Assembly (NCBI GenBank): GCA_903921325.1
Contig: CAIXPL010000001.1
Coordinates: 1 to 64,000, forward strand
Source: an uncultured Pseudomonadota bacterium
Lineage (GTDB): Bacteria > Pseudomonadota > Gammaproteobacteria > Burkholderiales > SG8-39
Direction of reading: 5' to 3'
Length of the DNA: 64,000 bases
Below, piece by piece: positions 15,603 to 23,467 of this stretch. The notes beneath the pieces are model-generated. The model saw only the letters and a list, made by a program, of their open reading frames with translations. It ran no database searches and was not told where the DNA came from. Positions within the stretch are counted from its first letter, which is position 1. Each line of letters starts with the position of its first letter. The translations under genes and the position numbers were made by a program.

Positions 15603-15916
15603 GGCATCGATTCCTGTTCAATTACTCAAGGGCGTGATCATATCATCGGGGTCCAAGCGACCCGGCACAGCGCAAGCCGGGAGGACCATGGCGGGGCTGT
15701 CGAAGGGTCAGCAGGCTCAACATGCACATTGTTGCATCTGAAGATATCCACAGAATTTGTGGATATCTGCCTGCCAATGCCAGCTAAGCTATTCTGCCCA
15801 ATAGGAATTGCTGGATTGATCAGCGACTGATCGGCAGACCGAAGGGCAACGGATTGCAGCCCCCCGCGCGTCGATCAAAACAATGGACGGGCAGGGCTGC
15901 ATCACTGCGGGTGGAT
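15603..15916. other. 314-bp intergenic region ahead of the ring-hydroxylase genes
   Basis: No gene is visible here. It holds two inverted repeats: a 10-bp pair at 15743-15767 (listed separately) and GATCAG-CGA-CTGATC at 15818-15832. TATGAT on the minus strand (about 15641-15646) could be a -10 box for the ring-hydroxylase message, but it has no recognisable -35, as expected for an activator-dependent promoter. Confidence 0.5.
15743..15767. promoter_or_regulatory. 10-bp inverted repeat, candidate operator
   Basis: GATATCCACA and TGTGGATATC flank GAATT. The arms pair perfectly. The site is 141-165 bases upstream of the ring-hydroxylase alpha start and about 150 bases after the pirin stop. No U-run follows on either strand, so a dimeric regulator site is likelier than a terminator. 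The cognate regulator is not in the window. Confidence 0.5.
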
Positions 15917-16825
15917 CTAGAAGCGACCCGCGTTGAAATCCTCGACCGCCTGCACAATCTGTTCGCGGGTGTTCATCACGAATGGACCGTAACGGGCGAT
16001 CGGCTCATTGAGTGCACGCCCGGCCACCAGCAACAGCCGCGCACCGGTTGCCCCTGCGCTAGCGACAAAGCGCGGGGACTGATCGAGGGCGCCCAGTTCA
16101 CCGCGTTCCACGCGGCGCGCGCCTGGACCTTCCCCAATCATGGCAGCACCCTGAAAGACATAGACAAAGCCACTCAGACTGACTGGCAATGGCGTTGCAA
16201 TCGCAGCATCAGGCGGCAATTCGATATCGAGGTACACCGGTTCGGTGGCCACTGCCTGCACCGGCCCGTCGGTGCCCAGCATCGAGCCGGCGATCACGCG
16301 CACTTTGGCCCCCCCGGGTAGCACGCACTCGGGAATCTGCTCGGCAGCAATGTCCTGATAGCGCGGCGCGCGCATCTTGTCTGCGGCGGGCAGATTCACC
16401 CAGAGTTGAAAGCCCCACAAGAGTCCTTCTTCCTGCTCCGGCATTTCCGAATGGATGATGCCGCGGCCCGCAGTCATCCATTGCACGCTGCCTGCGCTGA
16501 GCAACCCGGCGTTGCCCTTGCTGTCACGATGCCGCATGCGTCCGGCCAGCATATAGGTCACGGTTTCAAAGCCACGATGCGGATGATCCGGAAACCCGGC
16601 CAGGTAGTCGTCCGGTTGATCACTGCGAAATTCATCGAGCAACAGAAACGGGTCAATCTGCGGCAGCTCCGGTCCGCCAATAATACGGGTAAGGCGCACG
16701 CCAGCCCCGTCGCTGGCGGCACGGCCACCGATGATGCGGAGCACTTGACGTGCCTCTGCGGTTGGCTGGGGTCCGCGGGCGGGTGGGTGGTTCTCGGGTG
16801 CCAGTGAGTCGGGGAGTGTGCTCAT
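15917..16825 (-). CDS. pirin family protein
   Basis: A 302-residue bicupin. The metal ligands of human pirin and E. coli YhhW are conserved: H81-P-H83-R-G-F-E-T and H125-S-E127. Bacterial pirins include quercetin 2,3-dioxygenases and redox-linked regulators; which applies here is unknown. I use the ATG at 16825 (MSTLPDSLAPENH), which has GAAGAGG eight bases upstream, rather than the ATG at 16936, which would run the N-terminus into the divergent RND adaptor gene. It is divergent from that adaptor across 109 bases. Confidence 0.88.
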   Translation of the reverse strand: MSTLPDSLAPENHPPARGPQPTAEARQVLRIIGGRAASDGAGVRLTRIIGGPELPQIDPFLLLDEFRSDQPDDYLAGFPDHPHRGFETVTYMLAGRMRHRDSKGNAGLLSAGSVQWMTAGRGIIHSEMPEQEEGLLWGFQLWVNLPAADKMRAPRYQDIAAEQIPECVLPGGAKVRVIAGSMLGTDGPVQAVATEPVYLDIELPPDAAIATPLPVSLSGFVYVFQGAAMIGEGPGARRVERGELGALDQSPRFVASAGATGARLLLVAGRALNEPIARYGPFVMNTREQIVQAVEDFNAGRF

Positions 16826-16889
16826 GATGGGCCTCTTCCAAAGATGCGAAGGCAATTCTTGCGTCGCAGCATGCGCGAAGGGCGAAGTA

Positions 16890-16917
16890 TATAATCGAGC
16901 GCCTTCATTCCGATGAA
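16890..16917 (+). promoter_or_regulatory. -10 box and short inverted repeat ahead of the first RND operon
   Basis: TATAAT at 16890-16895 is a perfect -10 box within TATATAAT, 39 bases before the adaptor start; no good -35 is found at 16-18 bases. TTCAT-TCCG-ATGAA (16904-16917) lies just downstream, where a TetR-like repressor could block transcription. Weak evidence for the operator, fair for the -10. Confidence 0.4.
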
Positions 16918-16934
16918 CGAACGGGTAGTCGCCC

Positions 16935-18047
16935 ATGTCGCGTCACCTTGCCCGGCTTCTGACCGGGTCCGCGGTAACTTTCAGCATGCTCGTTGCAGGC
17001 TGCGGCCAGAGTCCTTCGCAGGGCCCGGCAATCGCGGCGCCGCCGCCTGCCGTTGATGTCACTGTGCTGGCAGCGCATCGGCAGGCAATACCGGTTGCGA
17101 TCGATGCCGTCGCACAGGCCTTCGGGTCGCGCGAGGTGGAAGTGCGCGCTCGGGTCAACGGCATTCTGGAGAAGCGGGTCTACGACGAAGGCACCGTAGT
17201 GGCTGCCGGCGCCGAACTCTACCGCATCGATCGCATCCCCTACGAGATTACCCTCGCGCAAGCGCGCGCGAACCTGCTGTTGGTGCAGGCTCGCCAGGTC
17301 CAGGCCCGCCGGGAAGCTGCACGGCTGAAGTCCCTGGCCGACGAACGGGCGATCAGCCGCAAGGAATTCGATGATGCGAGTTCGGCGCTTGACCAATCAG
17401 AGGCCGTGCTGGCGCAGGTCGCCGCGCAAGTGCGCGAAGCGGAATTGAATTTATCGTATACGTCGGTGACTGCGCCGATCAGCGGTGTGAGCGGTCGTTC
17501 GCTGCGGTCCGAAGGCACATTGGTCACGGCAAGCAATGACAGCGCGCTGCTGACCACGATCGTCCAGGTCAACCCGATCTGGGTTCTATTCTCCGTATCA
17601 CAGGCCGAATATGAGCAGATCCATGCGGTGGGTACGCGGGCGCGGGTCACCTTGCTGCGCGCAGACGGCTCGAGCCATGCAACGGTAGGGCGGGTCAATT
17701 TCACCGCCTCGACGGTTGACCCCAAATTGTCCACCGTGCAACTGCGCGCAGAATTTGCCAATCCATCGCTGCAGTGGCTACCCGGGCAATTCGTGCGCGT
17801 GCGGGTACTCGCTGGAGAACAGACTGTAGTGCTGGTACCGCAGCAAGCGGTGGTCCAGGGCGAACTTGAAAAGTCAGTCTGGGTGATGAGCGCAGAGGGC
17901 AAGGCGACCCCGCGGGTCGTGAAGGCGGGCAACTGGTCCGGATCGCAATGGGCAATCCTCGCGGGACTCAATGACGGGGACCTGGTGATTGTTGATAATT
18001 TGATCAAATTGCGGCCCGGTACGGCTGTGCAAACCGCCAAGCATTAA
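16935..18047 (+). CDS. RND efflux periplasmic adaptor (membrane fusion protein, lipoprotein)
   Basis: A 370-residue adaptor linking an inner-membrane RND pump to an outer-membrane channel. The signal peptide ends in a lipobox LVAGC with C23 as the lipidated cysteine, as in AcrA/MexA. The usual order follows: beta-barrel and lipoyl half-motifs (VRARVNGILEKRVYDEGT, then VTAPISGVSGRS), enclosing an alpha-helical hairpin rich in Ala, Arg and Gln at about residues 100-165. It leads an adaptor-pump-channel operon with gaps of 18 bases and a short overlap, the mexAB-oprM order. Export of amphiphilic or aromatic compounds is expected. Confidence 0.92.
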   Translation: MSRHLARLLTGSAVTFSMLVAGCGQSPSQGPAIAAPPPAVDVTVLAAHRQAIPVAIDAVAQAFGSREVEVRARVNGILEKRVYDEGTVVAAGAELYRIDRIPYEITLAQARANLLLVQARQVQARREAARLKSLADERAISRKEFDDASSALDQSEAVLAQVAAQVREAELNLSYTSVTAPISGVSGRSLRSEGTLVTASNDSALLTTIVQVNPIWVLFSVSQAEYEQIHAVGTRARVTLLRADGSSHATVGRVNFTASTVDPKLSTVQLRAEFANPSLQWLPGQFVRVRVLAGEQTVVLVPQQAVVQGELEKSVWVMSAEGKATPRVVKAGNWSGSQWAILAGLNDGDLVIVDNLIKLRPGTAVQTAKH

Positions 18048-18065
18048 GCGGACGCACCCTGAGCC

Positions 18066-21000
18066 ATGGGCCAATTCTCGCGCTTCTTTATTGATCGTCC
18101 GATTTTCGCGACGGTGCTGGCGATCATCATCACGCTCGCTGGTGTGGTGGCCATGTTCGCCTTGCCGGTAGCGCAGTATCCGGAAATTGCCCCGCCCATC
18201 ATCACGGTGACTGCCACCTACCCTGGGGCGAGTGCCGAGACGCTGGCGCGAACCGTGGCCGCACCGATCGAAGAGCAGCTCTCCGGCGTTGAGAATCTCA
18301 TTTATTTCAATTCGAGCGCAAGTTCGACCGGCACGCTCACCATTTCACTCACATTCGAAGTTGGCACCGACGTCGACAAGGCGACCTTTCAGGTCAACAA
18401 TCGGGTCAACATCGCGTTGCCGCGCCTGCCCGATGATGTCAGACGTAACGGGCTCATCGTGCAGAAGCGTTCGAACGACATTCTCGTTCTGGTCGCGTTG
18501 CGTTCTGATGACCCGACGCTCGATACCACTTTTCTGGCCAATTACGCGACGGTCAATGTCATTGACGATTTGAAGCGGGTGCCCGGGGTCGGCGATGTGA
18601 CCTTGTTTGGTGCCGGATACTCGATGCGCATCTGGTTGCAACCCGATCGCATGGCCGAATTGGGAGTAACGGCCGGGGACGTTGCGACGGCCATCAATGC
18701 GCAAAATGCGCAGTACGCAGCGGGCAAGATCGGCGCCGAGCCAGCCCCTCCGGGGCAGATGATCACCTACACCGTGATTGCGCGTGGTCGCATGGTTGCA
18801 CCGGAAGAATTCGGCAACATCATCGTGCGGGCGGGCGGGGCGACGGGCGTCCTTCGCCTGCGTGATATCGCACGCATCGAACTGGGCGCGCAGACCTACG
18901 ACACGTTCACCACGATTGATGGCAAGCCGAGCATCGGCCTTGCGGTTTACTTGCAGGTGGGTGCCAACGCGCTCACGGTGGGTAGCGCGGTGAAGGGGCG
19001 GATGAAGGAAATGCAGACGCGCTTTCCCGCCGGGGTTGAGCATTTGGTGCCCTTTGACACCACCCGGGTGGTGTCAGCCTCGATCAATGAAGTCGTGAAG
19101 ACCATGCTTGAGGCGGCGATTCTGGTCGTGCTGGTGGTGTTCGTCTTTCTGCAAAGTGCCCGGGCGACGATCATCCCGATCGTTGCCGTCCCTGTGTCGC
19201 TGCTGGGCACTTTTGCCGGATTGTATGCGGCCGGTTTCTCGATCAACACGTTGACCTTGTTTGCCATGGTATTGGCGATTGGCATCGTGGTCGATGACGC
19301 CATTGTGGTGCTGGAGAACGTCGAGCGCCTGATGCGGGTGGACAAGGTGCCGGCGCGCGAGGCGGCGATCGAGGCAATGCACGAAGTATCGGGGGCCGTG
19401 CTCGCGATCGTGTTGGTGTTGTGCGCCGTGTTCGTGCCGGTCGCGTTCCTGGGCGGGATCGCCGGGCAACTGTACAAGCAGTTCGCGGTCACCGTGGCCA
19501 TTTCGGTGGTGATTTCCGGGTTTGTTGCGCTCACCCTGACACCAGCCTTGTGCGCCCTGATGCTGCGCGCGGGCCATCATGAATCCTGGTTTTTCAAGCC
19601 ATTCAATCGCGGCTTCGATGCGCTCACGCGCGGCTTTGTCTGGTGTGTCGACAAGACGGTGGCGCACCGGGTGGCCGGCGTTCTGATCTTCCTGTGTGTG
19701 GCCGGCGCGACAGTGGCGATGTTCTTGCGGGCGCCAACCAGTTTCGTACCGCCTGAGGATTTGGGCTATGTTTTCGGTGCCCTTCAGTTGAGTGATGGCG
19801 CAACCTTGCAGCGCACCGAGAAGACCGGCGCAGAGTTTCAGCACTTGTTTGCCGACAATCCCAATATCGAACATATTTTTGTCATTCGCGGTTTCGATCT
19901 GATTGGCGGAGGCAACAAGACCAATGCCGGTACCGCCTTCATTACGTTGCGTCCGTGGGATGACCGGCCGCAGACGGCGGCTGAACTGGCACGTGACATT
20001 TCGCGCCAGGGCACGGTCTTTCGCGATGGCATCGTGATCGCGTTCAGTCCTCCTCCCATTCGCGGCCTGGGTACGGCGGGCGGCTTTGAAGTCTATGTGC
20101 AAAGTCGCGGCGATCCGGACCCGAAGAAATTGGCACAGGTGGTCGATAGCTTCACCGCGGCGCTCGCCAAGGATCCGGCGTTGACCGGCGTGAGGACCTT
20201 CTTCCGGCCCACGGTGCCGCAGCTATATGCTGATGTGAATCGTGAGCAGGCAGTGGCGCTGGGGGTATCAATCACCGATATTTTCATCACTCTGCAAAGC
20301 ACGCTGGGTGCCTACTATGTGAACGACTTCAATCTGTCCGGCCGTACATTCCGGGTGCAATTGCAGTCCGATGCGCCATTCCGTGACGATCCACGCGATC
20401 TGGGCAACGTCTATGTCCGATCAACCGCGGGTGACATGGTGCCGCTCAAGGCGCTGCTCACGTTACGGAACATCACCGGCGCCGAGCAGCTGGAGCGATA
20501 CAACGGGTTCATATCGGCCAAAGTGCTCGGTGCCGGGCGCGCCGGGTTCAGTTCCGGACAAGCGATCAAGGCGGTGGAGGCGACAGCGGCAAGGGTATTG
20601 CCCAGCGGCTATTCCATTGCCTGGACGGGTCAGGCGTTCCAGGAAAAGCGGGTGGCGAGTTCTTCACTGTTTGCATTTGGCTTTGCGATCATCATGGTGT
20701 ACCTGATCCTTGCGGCACTCTATGAGCGCTGGGGCGTGCCGGTGGCGGTCGTGCTCGCGGTGCCATTCGCGGTGGCCGGCGCCCTCGGATTTGTGTCTCT
20801 GCGCGGCATGGACAATGACATCTACTTTCAGATCGGCTTGGTGGTGTTGATAGGTCTGGCGGCAAAGAACGCGATCCTCATTTGCGAATTTGCGCAGCAA
20901 GGCCTGCTGGCAGGGCTGAGCGCCCGCGACGCGGCAATGCAGGCTGCGCGTTTCCGCTTCCGTCCGATCGTGATGACCTCGCTTGCGTTCGTGCTTGGTG

Positions 21001-21149
21001 TGGCGCCCCTGGTCATTACCAGCGGGGCCGGGGCCGGGGCGCGTCGCTCGATGGGCACTGGCGTATTCGGCGGAATGATCATTGCAACCTTTGTGGCGCC
21101 TATTTTCATTCCGATGTTTTTTACCCTGTTTGCGCGGCGATCAAAGTGA
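18066..21149 (+). CDS. RND multidrug efflux pump, HAE1 family (AcrB/MexB type)
   Basis: A 1027-residue proton-driven inner-membrane pump, normal length for AcrB/MexB. The first membrane segment is followed by a large periplasmic domain. D410 and D411 in VVDDAIVVLENVER (TM4) and K934 in AAKNAILICEFA (TM10) are the proton-relay residues equivalent to AcrB D407, D408 and K940. The C-terminal MTSLAFVLGVAPLV and a GAGAGARRSMGTGVFGG segment are typical of HAE1 pumps. Start at the ATG at 18066, 18 bases after the adaptor stop. It should act with the adaptor before it and the NodT-type channel after it. Confidence 0.95.
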   Translation: MGQFSRFFIDRPIFATVLAIIITLAGVVAMFALPVAQYPEIAPPIITVTATYPGASAETLARTVAAPIEEQLSGVENLIYFNSSASSTGTLTISLTFEVGTDVDKATFQVNNRVNIALPRLPDDVRRNGLIVQKRSNDILVLVALRSDDPTLDTTFLANYATVNVIDDLKRVPGVGDVTLFGAGYSMRIWLQPDRMAELGVTAGDVATAINAQNAQYAAGKIGAEPAPPGQMITYTVIARGRMVAPEEFGNIIVRAGGATGVLRLRDIARIELGAQTYDTFTTIDGKPSIGLAVYLQVGANALTVGSAVKGRMKEMQTRFPAGVEHLVPFDTTRVVSASINEVVKTMLEAAILVVLVVFVFLQSARATIIPIVAVPVSLLGTFAGLYAAGFSINTLTLFAMVLAIGIVVDDAIVVLENVERLMRVDKVPAREAAIEAMHEVSGAVLAIVLVLCAVFVPVAFLGGIAGQLYKQFAVTVAISVVISGFVALTLTPALCALMLRAGHHESWFFKPFNRGFDALTRGFVWCVDKTVAHRVAGVLIFLCVAGATVAMFLRAPTSFVPPEDLGYVFGALQLSDGATLQRTEKTGAEFQHLFADNPNIEHIFVIRGFDLIGGGNKTNAGTAFITLRPWDDRPQTAAELARDISRQGTVFRDGIVIAFSPPPIRGLGTAGGFEVYVQSRGDPDPKKLAQVVDSFTAALAKDPALTGVRTFFRPTVPQLYADVNREQAVALGVSITDIFITLQSTLGAYYVNDFNLSGRTFRVQLQSDAPFRDDPRDLGNVYVRSTAGDMVPLKALLTLRNITGAEQLERYNGFISAKVLGAGRAGFSSGQAIKAVEATAARVLPSGYSIAWTGQAFQEKRVASSSLFAFGFAIIMVYLILAALYERWGVPVAVVLAVPFAVAGALGFVSLRGMDNDIYFQIGLVVLIGLAAKNAILICEFAQQGLLAGLSARDAAMQAARFRFRPIVMTSLAFVLGVAPLVITSGAGAGARRSMGTGVFGGMIIATFVAPIFIPMFFTLFARRSK

Positions 21150-21172
21150 GCGGCAAGCGATGTGACCTTCAG

Positions 21173-22762
21173 ATGCGTGCGCGATCGCGCGACTGCAGCG
21201 CGCTCGCGCTCGCGCTCCTCCTGTGTGGATGCACGCTTGGACCGGACTATGTGCGTCCGAAGATCGATCTGCCGGTTGCTTATCCGGCCGACACGCATGT
21301 CCCTGTCGGCACCGGCGCGAGCGGCGCAGGTGCTGGCAGTGGCGCGCACGACGCTCATGCTGCAAAGGGCGTGAATGACGCGGGTGATTCCACGACGCTA
21401 CGGGCTGATTGGTGGCACCTGTACGCTGACTCACTGCTCGATCGCCTGATCGAGCGTGCAATGCTCAACAACACGGACCTGGCGCTGGCAAGTGCGCGGA
21501 TTCTGGAGTCTGAGGGGGCCTTGCGCGAGGCCGGAGCGAGTCTGCTGCCGCAGGTCAATCTGGGCGCGGCGGCTAGCGATAGCCGGGTCAGCACTGCCGC
21601 GGCGGTGCCGGTGCCTTCTTTTGCGCCGCTCGTCCGGCGCGATTATCAGCTCACGGCCTCGACATCTTATGAGCTCGACTTTTGGGGGCGGCTGCGGCGC
21701 AGCGTGGAGTCATCGCGCGCACAGCTGCTCGCTACCGAGTATGCGCGCGATGTGGTTGAGCTGACCCTGGCGAGCACGGTGGCACAAACTTATTTCATGC
21801 TGCGATCGCTTGATGCGCAGTATGCGGTTCTGCAGGCGAGCATCACCTCCCGCAGTGAGTCACTCAAGATCACGCAGCAGCGCGAACGTGCCGGATTGGC
21901 CGGCGCGCTTGACGTCAACCAGGCCGCCGAGTCCTTGTATGACGTGACCGTGCAGGTGCGCGAGATTGATCGTCAGCGCGCGGTTGCGCTGCACCAGTTG
22001 CAGGGCCTCACGGGACAGCTGGATTTGCAGATCGAACGGGAAAACCAGCCCGGATTGTCATTGCCCTTGCCCGCCTTACCCCCGGCAGGGTTGCCCTCGG
22101 GTCTGCTGGAGCGGCGGCCGGATGTGGCGGTGGCCGAAGCGGCGCTCAAGTCTGCCAACGCCCAGATCGGTGTGGCGCAAGCAGCGCAATTGCCAACCTT
22201 CAGCCTGACCGCGGCGTATGGCGGCGACAGCCTGTCGTTGTCAAATATCTTGTCCGCGCCGGCGAGGTTGTGGTCAATCGGTGGAGGGATGAGCTTTCCG
22301 GTGCTCGATTGGGGTCGCTATCAGTCGCGCACCGACCAGGCGGTGGCGCGTCAGCAGCAGGCGGTTGCCACCTATCAGAAGGCGGTGCAGGGTGCCTTTC
22401 GTGATGTGGCTGATGCATTGAGCAACCTGCAGCAGACGCAGAACTCCGAGGGTGATCTGTTTGAGCGCACAAGAAGCGCGCGTGAACGCCTGCGCCTGGC
22501 ACAGCTTCGCTACGGTGCCGGTTACTCCCCTTATCTGGAGGTGCTGGATGCCGAGCGAACCGCCAACGACGCGGATCTGGCTCTGGTGCGTAACCGCCAG
22601 GCGGTGCTGGTGTATTCCGTGGACTTGATCCGCGCGATCGGCGGGGGATGGAGCCAATCGACCGGATTCAGTGACCGCAGCCCGGACCGCACGCCATGGG
22701 TGCAGCCGGCTCTCCTTGCGCCGCAAGCGCCGCCTGCATCTGCGCCTGCCGCTCCTGGCTGA
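21173..22762 (+). CDS. outer-membrane efflux channel lipoprotein (NodT/OprM family)
   Basis: A 529-residue TolC-like channel that completes the first RND system. The signal peptide ends LLCGC with C20 as the predicted lipid anchor; TLGPDYVRPK follows, the family hallmark. GLLERRPDV in the middle and the repeated coiled-coil halves confirm NodT. Start: the ATG at 21173 gives a normal 20-residue signal; a GTG at 21146 overlaps the pump stop (GTGA) and would add nine residues, and is a real alternative because it implies coupling. The last 95 bases overlap the hemerythrin gene on the other strand; the Pro/Ala-rich tail they encode is outside the conserved domain. Confidence 0.9.
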   Translation: MRARSRDCSALALALLLCGCTLGPDYVRPKIDLPVAYPADTHVPVGTGASGAGAGSGAHDAHAAKGVNDAGDSTTLRADWWHLYADSLLDRLIERAMLNNTDLALASARILESEGALREAGASLLPQVNLGAAASDSRVSTAAAVPVPSFAPLVRRDYQLTASTSYELDFWGRLRRSVESSRAQLLATEYARDVVELTLASTVAQTYFMLRSLDAQYAVLQASITSRSESLKITQQRERAGLAGALDVNQAAESLYDVTVQVREIDRQRAVALHQLQGLTGQLDLQIERENQPGLSLPLPALPPAGLPSGLLERRPDVAVAEAALKSANAQIGVAQAAQLPTFSLTAAYGGDSLSLSNILSAPARLWSIGGGMSFPVLDWGRYQSRTDQAVARQQQAVATYQKAVQGAFRDVADALSNLQQTQNSEGDLFERTRSARERLRLAQLRYGAGYSPYLEVLDAERTANDADLALVRNRQAVLVYSVDLIRAIGGGWSQSTGFSDRSPDRTPWVQPALLAPQAPPASAPAAPG

Positions 22763-23171
22763 TACGCAACGCCTCGACGCGGCCGGCCGGGTCGAGATTC
22801 AGCCAGTAGGCGAGCATGGTATCCATGCTCGAGGCGTGCTGGGTGAACCAGGGGGCCAGTTCGCGCGCCAGAACCCGGCCAACCTCGGTCTTGCCGTCGA
22901 TCACCATCTGCCGCACTTCACGACACAGACCGAGCACATTCGCGTGTTCGGTCATATGGCAGTGGGCAGGGGGGAATTGGGTGGCCTCCATGCGGGTATT
23001 TTCATCACCAAAATGGGCATCGCTGTGTTCAATGAAGCGGTCGAGCGCGGCCACCAGAGACTGGTCGTCGGCTTCGCCGAGCGCGTTGAGGCAGTCGACA
23101 AATTCCCGATGGGTGTCGTCCATTCGTGCTTCGCCCAATTCCAAGGCGGCAGACCATTCAAGCAGTGCCAT
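22668..23171 (-). CDS. bacteriohemerythrin
   Basis: A 167-residue four-helix-bundle oxygen-binding protein with a di-iron centre. All seven ligands are present in canonical spacing: H21, H53, E57 (HFGDE), H72, H76 (HMTEH), H112 and D117 (HASSMD). Roles in the family include oxygen sensing or delivery, for example to methane monooxygenase or in chemotaxis. The start at 23171 (MALLEWSAALELG) matches the usual hemerythrin opening; an ATG 60 bases upstream is less likely. The C-terminus MACGPGCGH is unusual, with two cysteines and a histidine that could bind another metal, and lies in the stretch overlapping the efflux channel gene. It stands between two RND operons. Confidence 0.92.
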   Translation of the reverse strand: MALLEWSAALELGEARMDDTHREFVDCLNALGEADDQSLVAALDRFIEHSDAHFGDENTRMEATQFPPAHCHMTEHANVLGLCREVRQMVIDGKTEVGRVLARELAPWFTQHASSMDTMLAYWLNLDPAGRVEALRISQERQAQMQAALAAQGEPAAPMACGPGCGH

Positions 23172-23257
23172 ATCGGTGCGTCCAGGCGGTAGATGATCAG
23201 CCTCTGAGTATATCGGAGCCTGGCGGGTCATTTACAGTGAGGATGGAAGCTGGCAAA

Positions 23258-23305
23258 CTCGTGACGCAGCACCCCGGGTCCGGTTTTCGCGCGGGGTGAG
23301 ACGAG
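23258..23305 (+). other. two-tier stem-loop upstream of the second RND operon
   Basis: CTCGT (23258-23262) pairs with ACGAG (23301-23305), and inside it CACCCCG (23270-23276) pairs with CGGGGTG (23292-23298), with a 15-base loop. It lies in the 296-bp gap between the divergent hemerythrin and RND genes, about 160 bases ahead of the pump start. It could be a structured leader or an operator; no further motif was recognised in the gap. Confidence 0.4.
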
Positions 23306-23467
23306 TCGCCGGGACAAATCGGAGCATGTGCAGGGTGCAGACTGCCTGAAACGTTTTGATGCAATTCTCGTACCGATGCCGAACCTTCGCCCGTTAGGAT
23401 GGGACGGCTGCGGTGCAATGACCGGCCAGTTGATTTCCAAGCCATCTCAATGATTTGACCGGACACC

